A stretch of 64,000 bases of DNA from Oxytricha trifallax. Its lineage: Eukaryota > Ciliophora > Spirotrichea > Sporadotrichida > Oxytrichidae. Positions within the stretch are counted from its first letter, which is position 1; every line of letters begins with the position of its first letter. The translations under genes and the position numbers were made by a program. The stretch spans positions 46,182 through 110,181 of the forward strand of contig ARYC01000578.1 in the NCBI GenBank assembly GCA_000711775.1, in the 5' to 3' direction. Positions 36,101 to 43,786 of this stretch are shown here, in pieces. The notes beneath the pieces are model-generated. The model was not told the origin of the DNA. It searched no databases and saw nothing but the letters and a program-made list of their open reading frames with translations.

Positions 36101-39100
36101 TAGGACCTATTAATATCTTAAAGACTCATTTATGTTAAAGTAATTTTTAATTTAAATATCTATAATTAAATGGAATAATAAACAACTTCAAATAATCTCT
36201 TGGTGAAAAATTTTATCACAAAAATATTGAATATATGCTGCTTATTGATTTTAATTAGCTAATAATCTTGGAAATGGAAAACTTTCAAACCTCATACTTT
36301 CTTTCAGACTAAAAAAAACTTATTTTAAAATAAATAAGATCAAGAATTAGTTCACTACTATCTATTCTATCCCAAAATACCCCGCCCACCTCCCCTAAAA
36401 AAATATCTATTTTTTGTGATTTTTTTTCTCATTAATTGTATCTATCTCAAAACATTTTTGGTAATATAATACAAGTTATTTAATTAAATTTACTATTTCC
36501 GCAGACCTATTCTGGCTCATAATCCTATAAGAATTGAACTTATATTAAAATTAAAAAATAATTTCTCTTTAAAATATCTTAAATGTTATAAATGCTTTAA
36601 TTTTGTTAAACTAACTTATAATTCCAATAGTTGTATGAGAATTAGAATAATAATATATGACTATTTTTTCGAATATTTACAAATAAAGTAGATTTAAAAT
36701 ATTAAATTTTTAAAAATAGAGATTATGCATCATAGTCAATGTTATGTTTTTAAGAAATATTTTATATTGAATATAGGTTCTATCATTATAGGACCTTGTA
36801 CGTGCCATAAAAGGTTGATGGATAGAGTGAAGTTAATAGAATTATTTTTAAATATATATATATATATATAACCAAGAATATATTGAGTGAGATTAAAACC
36901 TGTAAAAAATAATAAATTCTTATAGAAAGGTAATTTATAGGGTGAGGAGGGGTATTTTGATTTATGTTGGTAGGGGTGTTTTAGGTGAGAGCAACTATCC
37001 CTTAAATTTCTAATTTACTATTGAGTGCCTGAAGCATTGTTTTAATAATTATTATTATTCTAACTATTTTGATTTAAATTTTCCTCAATATTGACTATTT
37101 AATAGTACTTAAAAAAATTTAAGAAGGTTATATACTTATCATCTCTAGTCTCTAACCGAGATGCTTCTAAAATGCTTATCATATTTGAATTTTCAGGAGG
37201 AACTTGTCTCTTCACTACATTTAATAATAGCAAATTTTATCAAATTGGGTAAACAATCACGAATAAATTAATTACTAATTTTTTTAGAAATTTCATAGAT
37301 TATGGAGAAAATAAGTTTTTATCGATCTAACACATTTAAGCTCGTTTTTAAATAATTTTATAATTAAAAGATTGGATAAATTTCCAAATAATATCAATAA
37401 ATAAAACCGTTTTCCAATTAAATGACAATAATAATAATACTTATATGGCAGAATTATAAATATTATAATATAATAAATTAATTTTGACTAAAATTTTTTT
37501 TCTTCAAATTTTAATTAATTATAGAATGAATCATACAACTGAAAACGGTCTTAGTTATAATAATTCTTAATGTAAAATCATTATCATTTAACTTAAAAAT
37601 TATGCAAAATCTTAATTATTTAATAAAGTTTTGTTTTTACTTTTTTATTGAAGAATTGAAATAAATAATTTTATATATTTATTAAATAAATTTTAGTCCT
37701 AATTTGATTAGTTCTGTTATTATTTAAGATCATTTAAAAAAAAGGTACCCCAATTTTCTAATAAATTTAATTAATTTATGAACAAATAAATCTCCTTGAC
37801 TTTGCTCCTGAAAATTATAGTCTTTTAACACTTCACGAGTCAAACATTAATCTAAATCTGCATTTGTATCTTGATCAGACAATCCAAGATTGTTTTATTC
37901 AGTAAATAAATTTTACTTGGTATATGTTCCATGAAATTGGCAATTTTTTAAAAAATTGATGATATTAACTTAATAATTTTAATTAAAATCTTTCTCTAAT
38001 ATCTTTTCATAATGAAAGAGAAATCTATTTTTATTTGGTAATTTTATTATGAATGGAATTTTAAAATTTATGGTGAATTATTAGAAATATATTATTTAAA
38101 AATGTTAAAATTATTTTTCATTTAATTTCTTATTATTGCAATAATTTACTTAATCTGAAAGTACTGCTTGAGTTTAGTTACCTTGTAAAAGTTTAAATAA
38201 TCTAATAAACTCAGAGTTTGCCAATGAAATTTTATTGGATTCTGGATTGTACAATCAAAACTAAAATACCCACCCCATATAATTTTTATTATTATTTTTA
38301 TATATAAAAATTGAGCTTTTTATAAATAAAATAAGGTATCTTTTCTTATTATTTTTTATTATTAATCTAGATTATTATTTTTATTTATAAATATTAAATC
38401 TAAAGAATGAAAATATTATTTGAGTTCTTATTCTTTAATTAATAAATTTATTTTTAATAAAATATTTTGGCATTAAAATACAATACCTTCAGGAAGCTAA
38501 TCAAATAGTATTTTTAGTTCATTATTTGTTCCGACCGAGACCCGTACCCCCCCCTACCCCTCTTCTAAAAAATACCCCCTTCACACCCGTACCCCCCCAT
38601 AAAATCCCCCATTTCATATGAAATTTCTTATCCGCGTAGTCTAAATCGATTTCCTTCATGACATCTCGACATCATATATAGATAATTTTTTATATGAAAT
38701 ATCATAAATTTTTGAAAAATTATTCTTTGCTTAATAACCCATAATAGAATATTAATTTCATTTTTTTTTATTTTTCAACGCTTGCCATTATTTTTTGAGT
38801 ACATACTCTCATAGGAAATTATTTATTTTATGAGTAACACATTGATAAACATAATTTTATTTTAAAATGTTAATTATTTATAAAGTACTAGATATAATTC
38901 TTAATATCTTTGGGTAATGGCCCCCTGCGATGGGCCGCTAAAAGTTTTTTCTATATTTTTCTTAAATGTTCTAAAAATCATTAAAACATCAAAGTAACTT
39001 GTCATAAGTCATTAATAAGCTCCCTTATGACTTATAAAAGCAGTCTATAACAACAAAAAATATAATAACTTTTATCAATAACATCATAAAATACATTCAA

Positions 39101-40440
39101 TTTTGAAATAATATTACTAATTTATTAAATATTTTATGATTATTATATTTATTTCTTCACACATTTATATTCTAATATCATGATTAACTGTCATAATTGT
39201 TACAAATAAAATCATTTAGCTTACTGATCTATAAGATTACATTAAATATTAATGTTTTGTAACAATTATGACAGTTAATCATGATATTAGAATATAAATG
39301 TGTGAAGAAATAAATATAATAATCATAAAATATTTAATAAATTAGTAATATTATTTCAAAATTGAATGGATTTTATGATGTTATTGATAAAAGTTTTTAT
39401 ATTTTTTGTTGTTATAGACTGCTTTTATAAGTCATAAGGGAGCTTATTAATGACTTATGACAAGTTACTTTGATGTTTTAATGATTTTTATAATATTTAA
39501 GAAAAATATAGAAAAAACTTTTAGCGGCCCATCGCAGGGGGCCATTACCCAAAGATATTAAGAATTATATCTAGTACTTTATAAATAATTAACATTTTAA
39601 AATAAAATTATGTTTATCAATGTGTTACTCATAAAATAAATAATTTCCTATGAGAGTATGTACTCAAAAAATAATGGCAAGCGTTGAAAAATAAAAAAAA
39701 ATGAAATTAATATTCTATTATGGGTTATTAAGCAAAGAATAATTTTTCAAAAATTTATGATATTTCATATAAAAAATTATCTATATATGATGTCGAGATG
39801 TCATGAAGGAAATCGATTTAGACTACGCGGATAAGAAATTTCATATGAAATGGGGGATTTTATGGGGGGGGGTACGGGGGGGTACGGGTCTCGGTCGGAA
39901 CAATTATTCATGGTTTTTATTTGATATAGCTAGATAAACGCAAGCTTCAATTTCTTTTCATAAAAGTAGCATGCATAAATAATATTTTTTAAAAATATTA
40001 TTTATATCAACTGAAGTAATTAAATTTTAAGAGAATTTTTTTACAATATAAATAGTGAGAACCATGTAAGTAAGTACTTATGCGAAAGAAGTTAAATCAT
40101 GAAAATCTATAACAATTCCGTAAAATAAAAAATATCCAAGAGTTGAGAGAATCATAGCAACTGAAGTCAAAATCTAAATAAATTTTGATATTAATTTAAT
40201 TTCATAATCCAGCTATAGTTAAGCAAGAAGCCATAGAACATAAATATTAAAAAAGTAGAAAAATTTCAAACAAGCTGCTCACAAACTATATATGTATAAT
40301 TATGATTACTTTTAAATAAGAAGCTAATTAATTTTTGTTAATTTAACCAGGGTTTCAGGGTTGAGATTTGCATATCCGATCGCAAAAGAAGGCAGTAATA
40401 AGAATCCTTAAAGTTTAGCAAAATATTAAGGCCAAATTTT
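16003..40440 (-). CDS. HK-3: hybrid sensor histidine kinase gene, scattered MDSs interrupted by three TBEs and one palindrome
   Basis: Minus-strand segments in order. Membrane: ~40440-40345 (LQGFLLLPSFAIGYANLNPE), ~40260-40195 (FYGFLLNYSWIMK), ~40185-40035 (ILTSVAMILSTLGYFLFYG). PAS-like: ~39965-39903 plus 38526-38477 (QLYQIKTMNNELKILFDQL, PEGIV), 38255-~38165 (LYNPESNKISLANSEFIRLF), ~37875-37785 (DLDQCLTREVLKDYNFQ), ~37185-37135 (MISILEASRLETRDD). HisKA: ~35120-35032 (ENHFFEMLTATV) and 28615-~28425 (SHDMRTPLNAMTGLL, with the phospho-accepting His). HATPase: ~27835-27643 (LDEQRTKQVLLNLLQNS) and 23497-~23220 (VQDTGIGI, TSGIGLGLSICKTIVEM). Receiver: ~22440-22285 (EILVVDDNIFNVITLQ), ~20375-20296 (IIFMDCNMPLMDGFQATLE), 16195-16003 (IRKLEETLKYQ..., ALTAYST, TKPVSAD, KYINQ-stop). 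All are in linear order. By homology a membrane-bound phosphorelay sensor. Confidence 0.85.
16298..17352 (+). pseudogene. TBE-4 42-kDa transposase with second catalytic Asp replaced by Tyr
   Basis: ATG 16298 (MRNRNQRYLGSIYDEQYLDLL) to TGA 17350-17352. FIHADEAVFTFNTF carries the first Asp and FNGIEFYW the Glu, but the second catalytic site reads ILFVYNLSVHK (TAT instead of GAT). A frameshift lies in the HTH region (around 16450), where the GVSQLLGIIAFQLF reading replaces the expected STVRSHCLLAV-like reading. Predicted inactive. Confidence 0.85.
17572..18147 (-). pseudogene. TBE-4 22-kDa protein gene (frameshifted)
   Basis: Two adjacent start codons at 18147 and 18144 (MMEARNDQMKRVEAQEMISRF), then AFLPTVENTKISFLKPILYE and EILKHPEISVTNLYEDAMKD. 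A frame break is present near 18030, where the AACTGTATAAATTG region diverges, and possibly more downstream. The homologous stop is TGA 17574-17572. Second protein of TBEs, function unknown. Confidence 0.65.
18300..18560. repeat. TBE-4 intergenic repeat cluster (GGTACCAATT units)
   Basis: Between the divergent 22-kDa and 57-kDa genes, with repeated TTAGTAC, GGTACCAATTTAA and TAATTGGTACCATTACC units in both orientations. Same position as the GGAGG-type clusters of other TBEs but with a different core sequence. Possible promoter or binding region (inference). Confidence 0.4.
18710..20154 (+). pseudogene. TBE-4 57-kDa zinc finger/kinase gene (degraded, stop lost)
   Basis: ATG 18710 (MAANLCRKSVSLGAG). 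Finger 1: YEYCQKFYSTELSLNRH, first Cys replaced. Finger 2 has lost its second Cys (CSTFMKIYTHSAKVKKHMQKHH). The kinase-like domain keeps YIHRDLKPEYVMLN, but the DFN Asp is Asn (FINFNRA); then GTPGYFPIRE. Frame breaks near 19340 and 19560. The stop expected after IKFV (TGA in TBE-7, 63031-63033) is TGT at 20152-20154, so the frame runs on through the terminal repeat. Confidence 0.8.
20400..22280. other. AT-rich IES between HK-3 receiver segments
   Basis: No coding segment seen. At about 20940-21050 it contains a decayed relative of the split palindromic element (GTAAAATCTAGATAATTTTT... ATACCATATTGTCTAAATTTAGAGAAAG, like the sequence around 14010-14070). A GC patch GGTAGGGGGTCCCAGATA is near 21842. 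Presumably eliminated with the IES. Confidence 0.5.
22285..22440 (-). CDS. HK-3 MDS: N-terminal half of receiver domain
   Basis: Minus-strand reading EILVVDDNIFNVITLQAI, then LQMQFGYQSDKASNGAEAVK. The DD pair of the acidic Mg-binding pocket is present. Matches HK-4 (EILVVDDNIFNLVTIQSI). An open frame on the plus strand here is only its antisense. The phospho-acceptor Asp lies in the next segment (20296-20375). Confidence 0.85.
22600..23200. other. AT-rich IES between HK-3 ATPase and receiver segments
   Basis: No coding segment or clear repeat recognised. The edges, roughly 22480 and 23215, are not fixed by a pointer. Confidence 0.45.
23215..23497 (-). CDS. HK-3 MDS: HATPase_c domain, G boxes
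   Basis: Reads EENQTLLVGVQDTGIGIKQEE, then QLFTLFGKLES, NTSGIGLGLSICKTIVEMF, EGRIWLDQEYNQGTKFMFQL and ends around ILKGSGNQ. DTGIGI and GIGLGLSIC are the G1 and G2 ATP-lid motifs of GHKL kinases. TBE-5 starts at 23501, right after the FNE codons. Confidence 0.9.
23680..25110 (-). pseudogene. TBE-5 57-kDa zinc finger/kinase gene (catalytic motifs mutated, stop lost)
   Basis: ATG 25110-25108 (MSANL, the reference start for this subfamily). The kinase-like domain has VHIDLKPEEIMMNF (HRD Arg to Ile) and IIEFNRA (Asp to Glu); a TGA falls in the finger 1 region. Finger 2 (CKFCEKPYPLSRDLKLH) is preserved. The expected stop (TGA in TBE-3 and TBE-6) is TAA here, a Gln codon, so the frame would continue into the terminal repeat. 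Predicted non-functional. Confidence 0.8.
25676..26259 (+). pseudogene. TBE-5 22-kDa protein gene (frameshifted)
   Basis: MKSMNDAMKRIQSQDLIGKF onward matches the intact TBE-3 copy. It is broken by an extra base in CCTGAAATTATCAGTGAC near 25940 and another in GATGCTAATGAG near 25964. The latter is shared with TBE-6, so the two copies have a common damaged ancestor. Homologous stop TGA 26257-26259. Confidence 0.75.
26456..27497 (-). pseudogene. TBE-5 42-kDa transposase (frameshifted at start)
   Basis: ATG 27497-27495 (MRGLG); one G is missing straight after (GGTTTGGGTCAG for GGTTTGGGGTCAG), so the start is out of frame. Downstream motifs survive: FIHTDKAVFTFNAF-like (Asp 1), ILFEDNLSVHK (Asp 2) and SVHKTKNSR. 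Ends DLNE-TGA at 26458-26456. Another remnant copy of the D,D34E enzyme. Confidence 0.8.
27643..27835 (-). CDS. HK-3 MDS: HATPase_c N box
   Basis: Reads FRELIDMFSIGANEKGIQIF, then YEVSSDFPSQLYLDEQRTKQ, VLLNLLQNSLKFTF, QGYIKVSVNF. The N box (QVLLNLLQNSLKF) binds ATP-Mg. Same order and near-identical motifs as HK-4 (IDEQRTKQILLNLLQNALKF). TBE-5 interrupts it at 27640. Confidence 0.9.
27850..28420. other. AT-rich IES between HK-3 N box and HisKA segments
   Basis: Spacer of roughly 570-590 bp without coding potential. Its pointer was not identified. The HisKA segment begins near 28425. Confidence 0.5.
28425..28615 (-). CDS. HK-3 MDS: HisKA dimerisation/phosphotransfer segment
   Basis: From the TBE-6 junction: SHDMRTPLNAMTGLLNSLDV, then YINDTNGRRFLSIIRNS, TRFMCFLVNDLLDFFQIRN, GKF. 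The His in SHDMRTPLN is the phospho-accepting residue of class I histidine kinases. The preceding residues (MLTATV) lie across TBE-6 at 35032-35120. Confidence 0.92.
28757..29804 (+). pseudogene. TBE-6 42-kDa transposase (catalytic Asp to Glu, frameshift)
   Basis: ATG 28757 (MRGLGSVYDSEYINLLF) to TGA 29802-29804. A long open stretch carries FIHADEAVFTFNTF. The second catalytic motif reads ILFVEYLPVHK, where other copies have FVDN, so Asp is Glu and Asn is Tyr. One base is lost at the catalytic Glu (GGAATGAATTATATTGG), shifting the frame and giving an early TGA. Predicted inactive. Confidence 0.87.
30021..30681 (-). pseudogene. TBE-6 22-kDa protein gene, interrupted by poly-A/poly-T
   Basis: ATG 30681-30679 (MESMNDEMKRIQSQDLIGKY). 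One T is missing at IVGLFLP (GGATGTTC instead of GGATTGTTC), and the GATGCTAATGAG insertion is shared with TBE-5. The 79 nt tract at 30061-30139 lies between the SKLSL and NFIEK codons. Homologous stop TGA 30023-30021. Confidence 0.75.
30061..30139. repeat. 79 nt poly-A tract (one G) inside TBE-6
   Basis: Seventy-eight A with a single G at 30116, placed where sibling elements have only a few A/T. It does not disturb flanking homology to TBE-3 and TBE-5. It may be true microsatellite expansion or an assembly artefact; no target duplication or retroelement body accompanies it. Confidence 0.9.
31245..32663 (+). pseudogene. TBE-6 57-kDa zinc finger/kinase gene (GTG for ATG, frameshifted)
   Basis: Homologous start is GTG 31245 (ATG in TBE-5); ends LMFV-TGA 32661-32663. 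About 27 bases are missing in the finger 1 region. Finger 2 is canonical (CEFCEKPYSHTRDLKVHLKKKH). The kinase-like loop reads VHKDQKPEKIMMNF (HRD Arg to Lys) and IIDFNRA, followed by GTPGYYPERED and WDIWTL. A one-base loss near 32027 shifts the frame before the kinase core. Confidence 0.82.
32671..33180. mobile_element. 510 bp MITE with 8 bp target duplication, nested in TBE-6
   Basis: Terminal inverted repeats GGGGGGGAAGTTTCCTGCAC (32671) and GTGCAGGAAACTTCCCCCCC (ending 33180); the unit GAAGTTTCCTGCAC occurs twice at each end. Target duplication AAATATTT at 32663-32670 and 33181-33188. TBE-3 shows the empty site (GAAATATTTTAAAAACTCGC in reverse). Non-coding, AT-rich interior. The 8 bp duplication fits hAT- or Merlin-type mobilisation. 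Confidence 0.88.
33230..33390 (+). repeat. Tandem ~20 bp repeat, GACGTCAGGACGTCCCAGGT
   Basis: About eight tandem copies with small variations (GGGCGTCCC, GGACGTCCC, GGATGTCCC). They form the inner part of the left end of the Merlin-like element. Strikingly GC-rich in a ~20% GC setting; probably an array of transposase-binding sites (inference). Confidence 0.9.
34130..34470 (-). pseudogene. ISXO2/IS1595-like transposase fragment
   Basis: Minus-strand open frame in the ciliate code: CFYECENYKCRSRQSIKNG, then IYCPNTLPLKALSEILFTFF, RNTSDIVEDIQKNF, SRESVRKVLGDIRKIIKAK and LQGDKQMDEMINY. The order (a Cys pair, RRS.K.G, P(L)xxL..I..FF, S..TV...IR, then a G..VE.DE-like end) is that of ISXO2/Merlin N-terminal regions. 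The frame dissolves into AT-rich DNA after the putative first catalytic Asp; the rest of the catalytic core was not found. Truncated. Family call is by motif pattern only. Confidence 0.5.
35032..35120 (-). CDS. HK-3 MDS: start of HisKA segment
   Basis: Reads MIMIKNLTPIIRYEKLKVEN, then HFFEMLTATV up to the TBE-6 junction. HK-5 has TPIIRYEKLKVENHFYEMLT and HK-4 has YENIKIENYFYEMLTATV. This is the helix just before the phospho-accepting His. Confidence 0.9.
35401..35823. mobile_element. 423 bp palindromic (foldback) element
   Basis: Ends TAGGAAAAATTAGAGATTGG and CCAATCTCAAATTATTCCTA. Arms pair over ~170 bp, for example CATAACTGGATCGAGA with TCTCGATCCAGTTATG and AACTGTACTTTTT with AAAAAGTACAGTT. 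A loop of ~70 bp lies near 35580-35645. Non-coding. It lies in a spacer between HK-3 segments, so it is probably eliminated. No clear target duplication. Confidence 0.8.
35830..37130. other. AT-rich HK-3 spacer with a probable C/G-ended element
   Basis: No certain coding segment. At 36370-36395 there is CAAAATACCCCGCCCACCTC and at 36945-36980 the inverted type GGAGGGGTATTTTG and GTAGGGGTGTTTTAGGTGAG. With TATC at both outer edges (near 36357 and 37002) these may bound a ~640 bp element related to the palindrome at 38527. A simple (TA)n run is at about 36847-36869. Confidence 0.4.
38256..38479 (-). other. IES in HK-3 PAS-like segment, pointer ATT
   Basis: ATT (AAT on +, at 38253-38255 and 38477-38479) flanks ~220 AT-rich bases. 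Removal gives LPEGIV-LYNPES in frame, identical in order to the uninterrupted HK-5 sequence LPEGIVLYNPES. The IES includes a CCACCCC patch (38269-38277). Confidence 0.7.
38527..39902. mobile_element. 1376 bp near-perfect palindrome (foldback element) inside an HK-3 coding segment
   Basis: Ends TGTTCCGACCGAGACCCGTACC and its inverse GGTACGGGTCTCGGTCGGAACA. Arms of roughly 650-680 bp pair almost perfectly around a ~48 bp centre (39207-39254), flanked by TGTCATAATTGTTACAAA and TTTGTAACAATTATGACA. Target duplication ATTATT at 38521-38526 and 39903-39908. No reading frame of note inside. Very high arm identity suggests recent origin or gene conversion between arms. A second copy begins at 63799. 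Confidence 0.92.
39903..40440 (-). CDS. HK-3 MDSs: membrane-spanning N-terminal segments
   Basis: Hydrophobic pieces LQGFLLLPSFAIGYANLNPE, FYGFLLNYSWIMK, ILTSVAMILSTLGYFLFYG(IVIDF) and LTYMVLTIYIV, then the linker QLYQIKTMN that runs into the palindrome. Each has an HK-5 counterpart in the same order (FQGFLLLLSYGINYIYINPD, LYGFLLNYSWI, TSISLILTTMGQFLL, FIQLYQIQTMN). At least four helices. Piece edges are approximate; the true start codon was not located. Confidence 0.75.
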
Positions 40441-40449
40441 TCCACATAA

Positions 40450-43400
40450 AATTACTAATATTGATAAAATACAAAATATCAGGATTTTTTCAGGTAAAAT
40501 AAATAAACTGCCTTTATTTGTATTAATGTATATATAATTATAAGTGAAATTCAAAAAAATAACAAAAGTTTATAGGTTTGTTTAGATGAGAGTGTATATT
40601 AAGTACAATCATATTTGCTGTTAATTATATTGTAAAATATATTATATGATTTTCTTTGTCTTTTTAAGAATATACAACGAGTAATTTGATTTTTATTAGT
40701 ATAAACTCTGTATTTGAGAATATTTTAGATTGCGCAATGTGATTTTTAGGTCAAGCGTGTATTTATCAGTTTTTTTTAACATAAAATGGTCTAAAAGATT
40801 TATTAAATTGTATTTCCTTTGAGTTATTTGTTTGACTTTTAATTGTATAAGGTTATTTTAATTGACAAAATATTGAAAATATTTACTTACTTCTAAGTTT
40901 AGATCTCTTAAGCTTGAGGTTATAGTCTTTTAAATATTCTCTGTAATTTCTATTTTAAACCCATTTTATACTTAATTTGCCAATTATAATTCAATATCGT
41001 TAATTTATCAATTTAAACAATTTTTTATTTTGAAATATTTATGATCGATAATTGCCAGCCTAGCCCTCCTCCCCTCCCAATTTCATTTTAATTTAAATTA
41101 ATAATTTTATAAATATAACAATCCAAAAACGATAAGTTAACTATCTTTTATTTAAACCTGCAGTAGCTATGCCAGTTATAGTAGTTAGAACTCTTACTAT
41201 ATTTAATTTCCAATTTTAAACACTCATTAAAACATAATAAACGTATTCTTTTATACTATGAAAACAATAACGTGCAAGAAAATTATATCCTTATTTCTAC
41301 TAATTACGTATTATTCTTACTTATTTTATTAAAATAATTACCAATAAATTATTTTCTTAAAGAGAATTTTTTTATGGATACATTTTCAAGAATAAATTAT
41401 AAAAACTTTGAGGAAATTAACTTTACTTAATTTTATTATTAACATTTATATTTTTTTAAAAAAAATTATTCTCTAATTTTGTCATCTTCAATGTGCAAGG
41501 TGATTTTACTTTTCATTGTGCAGTATTTAGTTAAATTTATTTCAATATAATTATTATATACCTTCTTGACTTATAAATCTATTTATATAAAAATACTTTT
41601 AAATTAATGCATCTAAAAATTTATTTATTTTGGGCTGAGAAATTTACTGGCCTATTTTATAATAAAAATAGTTTCTAGAAAGTTTCTTGGCTGTGAAATT
41701 TTTTCTTTTAATAAATTTTTGATTTCCAACATAAATGAGATTTGGTAGAGTCATTTAAATTTTGTATATTAATCAATTATTAATAAAAGGATTAGTGTTT
41801 ATTATTCTACTATTTAGTTCAATTAGAATTTTATCTTGCTATAAATATTTTTTATATTCGTTCATAAAATCTTTAACATCAAGGATCGCTCAAATTTTGG
41901 AAACTCTCTTATTTTTACTATTCCTTTAATATTATTTTTATAAATGAAAATAAATTTATTTAAAATTCTATGGAAAAATATGGAAATTATGGAAATTAAC
42001 GCATTAATAATTTATAAGCCAGGAAACTTCCTCTCCATATATCTTTTTATTATTCAAGCTATAAACTATTGAAAAGTAAAATACAATTATTATCTTAATT
42101 AAACTTTATCTAACTATCATTTATATTACGGTTGAAGATCAATCTTTTAAATAACACTTTCCAAAATCATAATACTATCCAAGCTTTATATATAAATAAA
42201 TAGGAGATCTCTTTAGATTTTGTAATATCATTATTTTAATTTTGCATATATTCCATGAATTGCCTGCTCTTAGTTAAATTTTAAAAATTAAGATTTATAG
42301 TAAATATCATTAAATTAGTAAAAAAGTAAAAGATTTAATGAATGTAATAATAATGTGTGAAACTATACTTATAAACGTAATTGATAAATCAACAATGAGG
42401 TCTATTCAAAATCTACAGATACATATTTCATATAAAATGGGGTATTTAAGGTGTAAGTTAGTTTGTAGAGTGATACTTATTTTTATATTTAGAGTGGAGA
42501 TATGAGAATTTCTCAATTAGAAATATTAAATCAGGAGAAAAAAACAATCTTTATCTTTGTTTTTAAAAAATAAATTTTTATTAGAATTGTCAGAAGTTTA
42601 ATTTTTATATTTTTTAAGTTAGTTAATTATGATTAGTATTTTAAGATGTACTGAAGTTAATTTCTGTGTTTAATTCAGCAAATGGATATAATCTTATGAT
42701 AGAACTATCATTATTATTATTGATAAAAACTGATGAATTTAACATATAATTTTAAATTATTTTGGGGTTTTTGATTTTGGTAAAATATTTAATGCCTTTT
42801 GCCTCATTTAGAAATCTAAGGAATTCATATCATTCAATCTATATTTTTGTAAGTAAAATTTGTTAAATAAATTCTAAATTTTATTCTAAATTACCAAAAT
42901 TAAATTTCAAATTTCCCACAACTAAAGAACCTCTTTTTTATATTATAATAATTTATATAGATAAAATACAATTTTAAGCCTAAATTATTTTTACATTCCA
43001 AAAATACCTCACCCATTATTAATTAATTGAATTTAAAATTATTATTATATCTTTTGAAATTCTTAAAATTTCGTAATATATTAATATAGTAAGCAATCAA
43101 AAGAATCTAATATTTTTTAATTTTTATTATAATCATTATAATAAAATGAAAGCACTTTCTTAATTTTATATTATAAATATTATATTATTAACTAATCTTG
43201 ACAAAATATAAAAATCAATTTTTTGCTGCATTTTAATAAATATTTATATCTATATTAATTATGATTCCTTTTAAGAGTTATGTTATTTTTACTTTTAATT
43301 AACATTACAAATAAATGCTAAATATAATGAAAACATTAAACATAAATAATTATCTTGATTTAAATAGGAAATTAAAAATATCAAATTGATTTAGAGAATT

Positions 43401-43780
43401 TAGAATCTTTAATTCTAGAAAAATTATTTTATTTATAAACGTTGAGTTAATAAAGGTATCACTTGATTATTTATTAAGAATAAAATTATAATAAAACTAA
43501 AAAAAGAAGACAAATATTAAAATTCTCAAACCATAAAAAAGATATAAAATGGAATCTACTTTTCTTTTGACATTTAAAGACCCGAAACTACAAAAAATAT
43601 ATGATTAAATCAGAAATAAAGATATAAGAGCGATGAATTTAGTATAATATTTTTTTAATAATTATTATTTGAGTATCACTGCTCTTCAGGATATATATTT
43701 AATTGTTTATTTGTGATATAATTTATATTCGGATTTTGATAATTGCTTCCTACGTATTTATTCCTTATTATTTTTTATTT
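40450..43780. other. AT-rich region between the divergent HK-3 and HK-4 genes
   Basis: No coding segment recognised in ~3.3 kb. Isolated C/G patches (CCTCCTCCCCTCCCAA near 41066, ATGGGGTATTTAAGG near 42437, AATACCTCACCC near 43005) look like eroded ends of the C/G-ended repeat family. The 5' ends of two oppositely transcribed HK genes must lie here, so promoters may too; none is identifiable by eye. Confidence 0.45.
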
Positions 43781-43786
43781 TTTAAA

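Noticed and set aside
36847-36869. (TA)n run as a regulatory TATA element
   Set aside because: A simple repeat in a spacer with no adjacent gene start.
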